This document shows positions 6,754-13,772 of a DNA stretch of 34,167 nt, one piece after another (position 1 is the first letter of the stretch; the number at the start of each line of letters is the position of its first letter). Under the pieces are notes generated by a model. The model did not search any database, was not told the DNA's origin, and was given only the letters and a program-made list of their open reading frames with translations. The stretch is from IMG/VR virus record IMGVR_UViG_3300025011_000120, positions 1 through 34,167 of that record; one strand, 5' to 3'. A program made the position numbers and the translations under genes. This DNA comes from a virus.

Positions 6754-6762
6754 ATTATACCA
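6754..6762 (-). promoter_or_regulatory. Extended -10 promoter of the 6700 gene
   Basis: On the minus strand TG-G-TATAAT occupies 6754-6762; the -35 position (about 6777-6782) is poor. Confidence 0.55.
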
Positions 6763-6783
6763 TTATTCATCGTAATTATACTA

Positions 6784-6803
6784 ATCTAAACTGCAGTTTA
6801 GAT
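6784..6803. promoter_or_regulatory. Perfect 20-bp palindrome, candidate operator
   Basis: ATCTAAACTG followed by its exact complement CAGTTTAGAT. It abuts the -35 position of the minus-strand promoter and lies about 70 bp before the plus-strand micro-ORFs at 6870, so one dimeric regulator could act on both. Confidence 0.55.
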
Positions 6804-6869
6804 AGTTTTATTTATCCAATAAAAGTATGTTTTCCTGCGGTAAGTTAAATTTAATAATAGGAGTAAATA

Positions 6870-7014
6870 ATGAAAAATAATGATAGAGTTTTTATTGTCA
6901 GTAAAGAAAAAATCAAAGCAGTTTTTAGAAGATAGTAAAAAGAATGTTATTAGTCCTGAATTTTTGAAGAAATGTTTGTATGCTTATAAGATGTTGAATA
7001 AGGGAAGGGAATAG
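6870..7014 (+). pseudogene. Small gene apparently split by a frame change in an A6 run
   Basis: ATG 6870 has the good SD (AGGAG, 6 nt away) but runs only 21 codons (MKNNDRVFIVSKEK...). A second frame from ATG 6880 runs 44 codons to 7014 and reads like real protein (FLEDSKKNVISPEFLKKC), but its ATG lacks a well-placed SD. Joining them at the A6 run 6907-6912 gives one protein of about 47 residues. It could be an indel, a sequencing error or ribosomal slippage. Confidence 0.45.
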
Positions 7015-7027
7015 GAGGAAAATTATT

Positions 7028-7213
7028 ATGTCTGGTTTGACACCTAAAAAGAAAGAAGAATTGAAACAGATGATGGGTAAGTATTCAGGGAAAGTTGGAT
7101 TGAGTTTGTTGTTGAGGGAGAATAGGGATGTAGATGATATTATTCCTATTAATTGGTCTGAGGATGTTTTGAGTGGTAAGAAGAGGGTTTTGATTTGTGG
7201 GTGTGATGATTAG
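7028..7213 (+). CDS. Small hypothetical protein (61 aa)
   Basis: ATG 7028 follows a strong AGGAGG that overlaps the previous stop, so the two are coupled. The N-terminus is a basic helix (LTPKKKEELKQMMGKYSG) and the C-terminus ends ICGCDD. No family recognised. A terminator follows at 7251. Confidence 0.6.
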   Translation: MSGLTPKKKEELKQMMGKYSGKVGLSLLLRENRDVDDIIPINWSEDVLSGKKRVLICGCDD

Positions 7214-7250
7214 AGTTAGTTTATATAATTTTATATTGATTTAGTTTTTG

Positions 7251-7280
7251 AGAGCTGTTTAGGCTCTTTTTTGTTTTGTT
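7251..7280 (+). terminator. Rho-independent terminator
   Basis: AGAGC (7251-7255) and GCTCT (7263-7267) stem with a 7-nt loop, then TTTTTTGTTTTG. Confidence 0.75.
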
Positions 7281-7321
7281 TGGGTTTTTAAGTGAAATTG
7301 AATTTAATATTGGTTGGATAG

Positions 7322-7385
7322 GAGTCAGGCCAGACTTTTATCTGTAAAACGAGACACTTTAGTTTTCCTTAGAACTTGAGTGTCT
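7322..7385 (+). other. Folded 5' leader of the large endonuclease gene
   Basis: AGACACT (7352-7358) pairs with AGTGTCT (7379-7385). Just upstream, AGTC-AGGCCA-GACT and CAGA/TCTG can form small hairpins. The leader is long (about 140 nt from the previous terminator) and may control translation; no known RNA family recognised. Confidence 0.35.
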
Positions 7386-7424
7386 TATTCCAATTAGTAA
7401 ACCTATTAAGGAAGGGGATAAATA

Positions 7425-9458
7425 ATGTTAATAACAAAAGAAGTTTGGGTTGGAGTGAGTTCTAGTAATATACAATATTACGAAAATTTAGGGTATGAAA
7501 TTCCAAGATACTATAATGAACATCATAAAATAATGTTAGTTAAAAAGGGGACAAAAATCAAAGTAAATGTTAATGATTTACCAAATGGTTCCTATGTATT
7601 AGTAGATGTTCGATGCGATGGTTGTGAAGAAATATTAGAAAATATGCATTGGAAAGATTATAAAAGGAGTGTTCGTGAAGATGGAAAATATTATTGTCAT
7701 AAATGTAATATGCGATTATTTGGTGCTGAAAAAATAAGAAAAATAAAATTGAATAACGGCATATCTTTTGGACAATGGTGCTATGATAATAAACCAAAAA
7801 ATATAGCAGATATAATAATTAAGAGGTGGGATGAGAATTTAAATATAGATAAAGATGGTAATAAATTAAGTCCTTTTGATGTAGGTTTCAGATCCAATGG
7901 ATTTAATAAGAAAGGTTATTGGTTCAAATGTTTGGATCACCTAGAGCATGAATCAGAACAAAAAAGTATTAATTCTTTTGTAGGTGGGAATGGAAGTATT
8001 ACTTGTAATCAATGTCATATGATAGCAATAACACATTCATATTCAATAGATAATTTTGTAAATAAAGAAGATCCTTATAAATATCCCGCAGGTTCAAACA
8101 AAAAAGTTCCTATGAAATGCTCAGATTGTGGACTTGAAAAGTTAATAACTATTACAAACTATTTCTATCAAGGATTTGGATGTCCCCGTTGTAGTGATGG
8201 AATATCATTCTCTCAGAAATTTCTATTTAATCTATTTGAACAATTATTAGATAAAGATTTTCAAGTAGAGTTATCAATAAAAACTTTTAAATGGTGTAAT
8301 AAGTATAAGTATGATTTTTATCTAAATAAAATTGATGGAATTATTTGTGAGTGTCACGGAATTCAGCATTATGAGGAATCAAATAATAATTGGGCAACAT
8401 TAGAAGAAACGCAAGGCAACGATTTTGACAAAGAATGGCTTGCCAGAAGCAATAAAATTATTAATTACATAATATTAGATTGTCGAGAATCGACATTAAA
8501 ATGGGTTAAAAATAGTATTATGAATAGCAAACTTCCAAGACTTTTAAATTTTAAAGAAGAAGATATTAATTGGAAAAAATGTTATGAAGCATCTTTTAAA
8601 AGTTTTGTAAAAATTGCTTGTGATTTATGGAATAAAGGGATGAATAGTGTCGCAAAAATAGCAAATGAATTAAAATTAGGAAAAAAGGCAGTTGGGAAAT
8701 ATCTTAAGCAAGGGGTTGAGTTAGGATGGTGTAATTATGATCCGAAAGAAGAAATGAGAAAACAATATATTTTAATGGGAGAGAAGAGTAGTAAGAAAGT
8801 TATATGTTTGAATACAGGAGAGATATTTAATAGTCAAACTGAGGCATCAATCAAATATAATATTAATTCATGTGGTATTTCTGCCTGTTGTGTGAAAAGA
8901 TTAAATTCATCAGGTAAATATTTAGAAAAACCATTGTTTTGGATGTATCATGATGAATATTTAGCTCAAAATAAAACTTTAGATTGGTTATATAATAATT
9001 ATTTAGATACTTACAATAACGAGATCGATTGTAATATAAAGGTAATTTGTTTAACTACTGGAGAAATTTTTAATTCTCAGACAGAAGCAAGTAAGGCGTA
9101 TAATATCAACAAATCTAGTGGCATATCTAATTGTTGTAATTATAGATCGAAATCATCAGGAAAATTACCAGACGGGACGTTACTTCAATGGATGTACTAT
9201 GATGAATATATTTTAAAGAATGAAAAAGAAATTAAAGAAATAATAAATAATACACAACAAATAAACCCCGTTAAAAAAATTATATGTTTAACTACAGGAG
9301 AAGTTTTTGAAAATCGATCAGAAGTTATAAGAAAATATTCTAATGCATCACATGTATCTAAATGTTGTAATGGAGAAGAGAAATCAGCAGGTAAGTTAGA
9401 AGATGGGACAAAATTAAAATGGATGTATTATGATAAATATTTAGAAAGTAATAAATAA
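7425..9458 (+). CDS. Giant zinc-ribbon/Vsr-like (EDxHD-type) homing endonuclease with three NUMOD1 repeats
   Basis: 677 residues. Residues about 60-260 carry CxxC pairs (CDGC, CHKC, CNQC, CSDC, CPRC) forming tandem zinc ribbons. About 294-318 is the PD-(D/E)xK/Vsr-type core: YKYDFYLNKIDG then ECHGIQHYEE, with LDCRES after it. About 407-430 is a helix-turn-helix (NSVAKIANELKLGKKAVGKY). Three NUMOD1-type repeats begin near 457, 538 and 617 (each like VICLTTGEIFNSQTEAS, CC..., SGK...LxWMYYDEY). Established analogues are phage homing enzymes of the I-Bth0305I type; the tail binds DNA. SD GGAAGGGG precedes the ATG. Bounded by terminators on both sides, as expected of a mobile cassette. Confidence 0.85.
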   Translation: MLITKEVWVGVSSSNIQYYENLGYEIPRYYNEHHKIMLVKKGTKIKVNVNDLPNGSYVLVDVRCDGCEEILENMHWKDYKRSVREDGKYYCHKCNMRLFGAEKIRKIKLNNGISFGQWCYDNKPKNIADIIIKRWDENLNIDKDGNKLSPFDVGFRSNGFNKKGYWFKCLDHLEHESEQKSINSFVGGNGSITCNQCHMIAITHSYSIDNFVNKEDPYKYPAGSNKKVPMKCSDCGLEKLITITNYFYQGFGCPRCSDGISFSQKFLFNLFEQLLDKDFQVELSIKTFKWCNKYKYDFYLNKIDGIICECHGIQHYEESNNNWATLEETQGNDFDKEWLARSNKIINYIILDCRESTLKWVKNSIMNSKLPRLLNFKEEDINWKKCYEASFKSFVKIACDLWNKGMNSVAKIANELKLGKKAVGKYLKQGVELGWCNYDPKEEMRKQYILMGEKSSKKVICLNTGEIFNSQTEASIKYNINSCGISACCVKRLNSSGKYLEKPLFWMYHDEYLAQNKTLDWLYNNYLDTYNNEIDCNIKVICLTTGEIFNSQTEASKAYNINKSSGISNCCNYRSKSSGKLPDGTLLQWMYYDEYILKNEKEIKEIINNTQQINPVKKIICLTTGEVFENRSEVIRKYSNASHVSKCCNGEEKSAGKLEDGTKLKWMYYDKYLESNK

Positions 9459-9463
9459 TATCC

Positions 9464-9506
9464 AATAGAGAGTATCAGTTTTAATTACTGATACTCTCTA
9501 TTTTTT
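9464..9506. terminator. Strong terminator between convergent genes
   Basis: Perfect 16-bp stem (9464-9479 with 9487-9502), 7-nt loop, then TTTT on the plus strand. Serves the endonuclease gene and probably the minus gene ending at 9519. Confidence 0.88.
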
Positions 9507-9518
9507 ACAATTTTTACT

Positions 9519-11153
9519 TTACTTTACTTCTTCTCTGCCAATTTCCTCTAAACTTTTACCTTCTAAAACATACTCAATAAAGACTTTATTAATCCAAGTT
9601 GCACTACTAGAAGTATTGATTATCTTAAATCCCTCTCTCATTATCTTTCGGAAGATTGGGTTTTCTTTGTCTAAGAAGTTTCCACGCCAACCTTTGTAAT
9701 CAACCTTAGAATCAAATTTATTAAGAATACTTAATATCTCTTCACGACTTTTACCTTGTAACCTAGTGCTTAATTTTAAATAACCTCCCCAACTGAGGGC
9801 TTCCATAGCTAGGTTATGTGTTCTCAACTCAGCCCTTTCAGTTAAGTCTTTGCTTGCCATATATTTTGGAAAGGTAGAAATTAATGAGTCGATGAACAAT
9901 GAAAGATAATTACTTAATTCTTCTACTTCTATTTTACTTTTAGGATTATAATTATCCTTTATATTCTTGGAGAATACTCCAAATGTGATTATATTTTCTG
10001 AATTAGCTTTAATTGATGTAGAAACAACCTCTACCTTAATATCGGATTTTTTCATAATATCTCTACATAGTTTGTTCGTATAGTCTTCCACGTTTAAATA
10101 TTCCCCTCTGCTTTTGCTAATTTTAAGAGATTTTGTCGCATATTCAGAGAAAAGGGATTTTGCATCGTCATCATTAAGCGTTTCAATCATGACACTTATA
10201 TAATAATCAGCAGGATTAGGTACTGACTCTGGATTACGCTTATATAATTTAGCCCAACGTGAGAAGCTATTTAATCTGTGATTTCCGTCCAAAATTTGTA
10301 ATTTCTGATTTATAGAACCTGAAATTGTATGATCTTCTTCATTATAATTAATTTCATAACCATCGCTCGGATTTAGGTTTAACGTAATGAACCCTCCATG
10401 CATTTTATCGTGCAACAGACTATCAAGGATGAGTTTAATTTGCTTCTCACTTTTCACAGCTATCAATTCATTTTTGCTGTTTTTACGCCATCCACGTTGT
10501 AAATCACCAACATATGTCGCAATTTGCCGATCTAGGAGATTTCCAAGAAATTCCGCATTGGCAATGGTTTGAAATTTACAAGATTCTTTATTCCGACATA
10601 TTTCAGTGGTATTCTCAAATACCCACTCATCAGCATTGTTCATCTGCTTTAGTCTTTCTTTTGCTTCGCGTTTTAATTTGCTTGCTTCTTTCTTTTTTCT
10701 CGCCTCTTCTCGTTTAATATCTAACTCATTTCTAGTTTCATTAAGCTCATCCTTCACCATCTTCTCTTTATCACTTCCTACTCCTTCCCCTTCATCTTTC
10801 ATCTTAGTTAAATTACTCAAGCTAGGCATATTCCTCATATTTAATTCTCTCATTTGTTGCTTTAATTTTTCATCATCTACTTCTGTGTCCATTTCCTTAA
10901 CCAACTCTGTTTCATGTTGCTGAACCATATCCTCATCATTCTCATCCATTGCTTCTTGATACCCAACTGCTGTTTGACTTGCTGCCTCATTTACCATTCC
11001 TAAAACCTCTTCCTTTACCTGATTAACCACATTCATATCCATTTGATTAAACTTATCCTTTTCCTTTTCTTTACTTTTTCTTGCCATATCCTGTATATCT
11101 CCTTCCACACTTGTATCTTCCATATTTCCACCTTTATCAAATTTAAAAATCAT
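9519..11153 (-). CDS. DGQHR/DndB-like domain protein with a long coiled-coil N-terminus
   Basis: 544 residues. The first 180 are acidic and then highly charged helix (Glu/Lys/Arg-rich, EARKKKEASKLKREAKERLK), likely coiled coil. The rest matches DndB/DGQHR proteins: ILDGNHRLNSFSRW at about 290-303 replaces the usual DGQHR, followed by ISVMIETLND and FSEYATKSLKISKSR. DndB represses or tunes DNA phosphorothioation operons, but no dndA/C/D/E genes are here, so the role is open. Two starts have SDs: 11153 (GAGGAG) and 11123 (GGTGG). It has its own promoter at 11175-11203. Confidence 0.7.
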   Translation of the reverse strand: MIFKFDKGGNMEDTSVEGDIQDMARKSKEKEKDKFNQMDMNVVNQVKEEVLGMVNEAASQTAVGYQEAMDENDEDMVQQHETELVKEMDTEVDDEKLKQQMRELNMRNMPSLSNLTKMKDEGEGVGSDKEKMVKDELNETRNELDIKREEARKKKEASKLKREAKERLKQMNNADEWVFENTTEICRNKESCKFQTIANAEFLGNLLDRQIATYVGDLQRGWRKNSKNELIAVKSEKQIKLILDSLLHDKMHGGFITLNLNPSDGYEINYNEEDHTISGSINQKLQILDGNHRLNSFSRWAKLYKRNPESVPNPADYYISVMIETLNDDDAKSLFSEYATKSLKISKSRGEYLNVEDYTNKLCRDIMKKSDIKVEVVSTSIKANSENIITFGVFSKNIKDNYNPKSKIEVEELSNYLSLFIDSLISTFPKYMASKDLTERAELRTHNLAMEALSWGGYLKLSTRLQGKSREEILSILNKFDSKVDYKGWRGNFLDKENPIFRKIMREGFKIINTSSSATWINKVFIEYVLEGKSLEEIGREEVK

Positions 11154-11174
11154 AGTAAAAACTCCTCTTCTTAT

Positions 11175-11203
11175 AATATATAATCATTTTATTAATTTCG
11201 CAA
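11175..11203 (-). promoter_or_regulatory. Promoter of the DGQHR gene
   Basis: Minus-strand TTGCGA (11198-11203), 17 nt, TATATT (11175-11180); start near 11168, just ahead of the SD. Confidence 0.65.
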
Positions 11204-11243
11204 CTTTTTAGCACTAGTTTTTATAAAATTATTAAAAAATCCT

Positions 11244-11277
11244 CAAAAAAAAGAAAAGAGCAAGCCAAAACTCACTC
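11244..11277 (-). terminator. Terminator of the FtsK/M23 operon
   Basis: Minus strand GAGTGAG/CTTGCTC stem (11258-11277) with two wobbles, then TTTTCTTTTTTTT. Separates the secreted-protein gene from the DGQHR gene. Confidence 0.7.
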
Positions 11278-11293
11278 CATAAAATACACTCTA

Positions 11294-11974
11294 TCACAGT
11301 GCAAACACTAATACTTTTGCAAATAACATCAAACCACCTAATAATATTGAACCACCAATTATTTGTGTTTTTGCGGTTTTGCTTTCTTCTGTATCTGGCA
11401 TATTATCAGGTTGAACTATAGGTGGAAATACAGGATCTTTTATCTCTTGTGTTTGTCCTGCATCTGTAGTTAAATGCGTTTTTACTTTAGATATTAATTT
11501 TTCTAGATTATCATTATCTTTAAAATGCTTTCCAATTTCTACTTCGATCTCATCAGTAACCCCTTCTGCTGTAACAGTTCTTCGATATTTAAAAATATCC
11601 TTATCATATTTTCCATTATCTGATCTGCCTTTTATTTTATTTTGTACATATCTTCCAATTCTATCTAACCCACCTAAACTTGCTAATTGCATATTTGATG
11701 GAACTGCTACAATCATATCCCCTTTGCTTAGTTTTTTATTCCATTCTTGCAGAGTCCCGTATCCTAAACTTGGATTTGATTCCAACCAAAATATACCATT
11801 ATTTTGTGGCATCGGATAAAGGTAATATAAGTTAGAATGTGTTTTAGTCACATAATCTGTTGGTGTTGCTTTTGCTACAAATGGATTTATTAATGTGATT
11901 CCAATCAATATCATCATGATAGATAATGCTAAATTTCTACGAATAGATGATTTTTTCAATATAATTAATCTCAT
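11294..11974 (-). CDS. Secreted protein anchored by a C-terminal transmembrane helix
   Basis: 226 residues. A basic N-terminus and hydrophobic core (LALSIMMILIGITLINPF) ending in FVAKA-TP give a type I signal peptide cut near residue 36. An extracytoplasmic domain follows (YVTKTHSNLYYLYPMP...), then a Pro/Glu-rich linker (VFPPIVQPDNMPDTEESK) and a final membrane helix (IIGGSILLGGLMLFAKVLVF). No enzyme motif recognised. SD GGAGA precedes the ATG. As last gene of the operon it probably acts at the outer face of the membrane with the M23 peptidase. A structural or stabilising role in an envelope complex is an inference. Confidence 0.72.
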   Translation of the reverse strand: MRLIILKKSSIRRNLALSIMMILIGITLINPFVAKATPTDYVTKTHSNLYYLYPMPQNNGIFWLESNPSLGYGTLQEWNKKLSKGDMIVAVPSNMQLASLGGLDRIGRYVQNKIKGRSDNGKYDKDIFKYRRTVTAEGVTDEIEVEIGKHFKDNDNLEKLISKVKTHLTTDAGQTQEIKDPVFPPIVQPDNMPDTEESKTAKTQIIGGSILLGGLMLFAKVLVFAL

Positions 11975-11975
11975 A

Positions 11976-12185
11976 TTAATTAATCTCCTTCATTCCCCAA
12001 TTTTTATCAGTAATTGATAATTCAATAATTAATTGTCTTTTGCATTTATTACAAACTACATCAATACTGAATGACTTGCCTATTAATTTGTTTGAATTTC
12101 CTGCATAAATCATTTCATCATTTACAATTTCTGATCCAATTAATACAATATCTTTCCCACATAAACACTCTAAAATTTGATTCAA
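11976..12185 (-). CDS. Small zinc-finger protein; TTG start
   Basis: 69 residues (NQILECLCGKD...CNKCKRQ). TTG 12185 lies 9 nt after AAAGGAG; the in-frame TTG at 12194 touches the SD and cannot be used. CLC near residue 7 and CNKC near residue 46 may bind one zinc. It is cytoplasmic in composition and embedded in the membrane operon, 2 nt from the next gene's ATG. Function unknown. Confidence 0.62.
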   Translation of the reverse strand: MNQILECLCGKDIVLIGSEIVNDEMIYAGNSNKLIGKSFSIDVVCNKCKRQLIIELSITDKNWGMKEIN

Positions 12186-12199
12186 TTTTACCAACTCCT

Positions 12200-12853
12200 T
12201 TATTTTAAATAACTCATTGGATCAACAGTTTTACCATTAATTCTGATTTCAAAATGTAAATGATTGCCAGTTGAATTATTTCCAGTTGATCCGATTTCCG
12301 CAATCTTTTCGCCACTAAAAACCATTTTGTCTTCCATAACAACAACTTTTGAACAATGAGCATACAAAGTCTCATAACCATTACCATGATCAATAATAAC
12401 GTGTAATCCATATGGGCCTTCAGAATTAATAATCTTCTCAATTTTACCTGTTCGACTAGCTTTAATCGCGTCTCCTAAATTTCCTGCAATGTCTAAACCA
12501 TGATTATGTTCATTATAACCTTGTGTAATTTTACCCTTAATAGGCCAATCAAATTTTGCTCCTAAATATCTCTCCCATATATTTTTATAACCAACATCCA
12601 TAGTTTCACTATTACTTTCAATTCCTAATGCATTACTAACTTTTTCCTTTCCTCCACTATAAGTCATAGCAATAGAATGAATATCATCACTAAACTGTTT
12701 TAGAGGGGCAAGAGTACATGATAAAACCATTAATCCTAGACTCACAACTGCCAACCATTTGATTGCTAATGCCATCTCCCTACCAGACGTATGCCTAACG
12801 TAGATATACACTACTAAATATAAAGCACTCAATCTTACAAAGTTCTCAATCAT
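12200..12853 (-). CDS. Membrane-anchored M23 metallopeptidase with SpoIIIAF-like N-terminal helices
   Basis: 217 residues. Two membrane helices occupy about residues 1-55 (LYLVVYIYVRH; WLAVVSLGLMVLSCTLAPL). The spacing and the following short extracellular stalk recall SpoIIIAF. The M23 domain is complete in the zinc motif: HNHGLDIAG (His and Asp, about 118-122) and HLHFEIRI (about 197-204). The family cleaves peptidoglycan cross-bridges; some members, such as SpoIIQ, are structural. The ATG overlaps the preceding stop by 4 nt. In context it probably opens or spans the wall for a transfer channel. Confidence 0.82.
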   Translation of the reverse strand: MIENFVRLSALYLVVYIYVRHTSGREMALAIKWLAVVSLGLMVLSCTLAPLKQFSDDIHSIAMTYSGGKEKVSNALGIESNSETMDVGYKNIWERYLGAKFDWPIKGKITQGYNEHNHGLDIAGNLGDAIKASRTGKIEKIINSEGPYGLHVIIDHGNGYETLYAHCSKVVVMEDKMVFSGEKIAEIGSTGNNSTGNHLHFEIRINGKTVDPMSYLK

Positions 12854-13056
12854 TTAAATACTTCTTTTACTTTATTAAGGAAATCTAGAGAAGCATTTAG
12901 CACTAAGAGAGTGACAAGTATTAAACCTAATGTATCAGCATAATATGTCCATTCACCTTTCCCAAATATTTTTAACCCCATTTTAACGACTTGTAAACCC
13001 ACAGCAATGCCAAGAATAGCTAAAATTGGGGTAGCTGCTTGAATCCCTGGGAACAT
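12850..13056 (-). CDS. Two-helix membrane protein resembling SpoIIIAC
   Basis: 68 residues from ATG 13056, preceded by AAAAGGAGG at ideal distance; the longer frame to 13095 has no SD. Two hydrophobic helices (PILAILGIAVGLQVVKMGL and LGLILVTLLVLNASLDF) are joined by KIFGKGEWTYYAD. Length and pattern match SpoIIIAC, a component of the forespore channel related to specialised secretion systems. VirB2/VirB3-like conjugation subunits are an alternative. It overlaps both neighbours, so the operon is tightly coupled. Confidence 0.55.
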   Translation of the reverse strand: MFPGIQAATPILAILGIAVGLQVVKMGLKIFGKGEWTYYADTLGLILVTLLVLNASLDFLNKVKEVFK

Positions 13057-13772
13057 TTTAATTCCTCCTTTTTTGCCAAATGAAGTTTTAAGCAAAAGTT
13101 TCTAATCTCATCAAGATTAAGAAGTTCTATTGAATATGGAAATGCTTTATCCTTATCGATTATCTTCTGGATTTTGTTTTTTGCTGTATCACCTCCATCA
13201 GTTACAATTAAAACTACAAATGTTTGATTTTTGGACAAGTCTATCCACCAATAAGTAGAAATGCCTTGATATTTATCTTTAATTAATTTTTCTGCTAATT
13301 GATTATACTGTTTGATTTTCTTAAATTCATTACCCGATTCATATCTAGTAAATTCATTGAAATATATCTTTTTATCATTAAATGTATCAAATGTCACAAA
13401 TTGGTCTGGTTTTATAATTGGTAAGAATTGAGTTGGTTCATTTTCAAAAGTAAGATTTGTATAATTACTTGCTTTAGAATTAAGGATAATAAAAGTATAA
13501 ACCCATGATTTACCTAATGTGTGTTCAATATTCTTAGGTTTTTTCTCGTCAAATAACCAAAAATAATCTTTTTCTAAAAATGAAATTCTATCACCTCTCT
13601 TAATCCTATGCTTTTTCTCTAATCTCCTACAACAACGATGTGCCATTTCAATTGAAAGACCTTGAAATTCAAGTAAATGGATTTGTGTTGTGTTCAAGCA
13701 GATACAACGTTCTAGATGTGCCAATACTCTTAAATCTCGGTAATAACCCTTTGTATGATTTGTTTGATTCAT
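13020..13772 (-). CDS. Winged-helix protein, replication-relaxation (Replic_Relax) type
   Basis: 250 residues. The N-terminal 70 form a winged helix: VLAHLERCICLNTTQIHLLE, then a recognition helix and wing RCCRRLEKKHRIKRGD. The middle contains a nuclease-like beta-rich region (FVTFDTFNDKKIYFNEFTRY) typical of this family, which sits beside FtsK/TcpA ATPases on plasmids and ICEs. GGGGAGG lies just before ATG 13772, so the start is well supported although it lies 104 nt inside the FtsK gene. Probably a DNA-binding regulator or relaxosome accessory. Confidence 0.68.
   Translation of the reverse strand: MNQTNHTKGYYRDLRVLAHLERCICLNTTQIHLLEFQGLSIEMAHRCCRRLEKKHRIKRGDRISFLEKDYFWLFDEKKPKNIEHTLGKSWVYTFIILNSKASNYTNLTFENEPTQFLPIIKPDQFVTFDTFNDKKIYFNEFTRYESGNEFKKIKQYNQLAEKLIKDKYQGISTYWWIDLSKNQTFVVLIVTDGGDTAKNKIQKIIDKDKAFPYSIELLNLDEIRNFCLKLHLAKKEELKCSQGFKQLPQF

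Noticed and set aside
7570-7797. Minus-strand ORF rich in His/Tyr inside the large endonuclease
   Set aside because: Antisense shadow of a well-supported coding frame.
10387-10923. Plus-strand ORFs opposite the DGQHR gene
   Set aside because: They are antisense shadows of a strongly coded minus-strand gene, with no SD and odd composition (Ser/Leu/Phe-rich).
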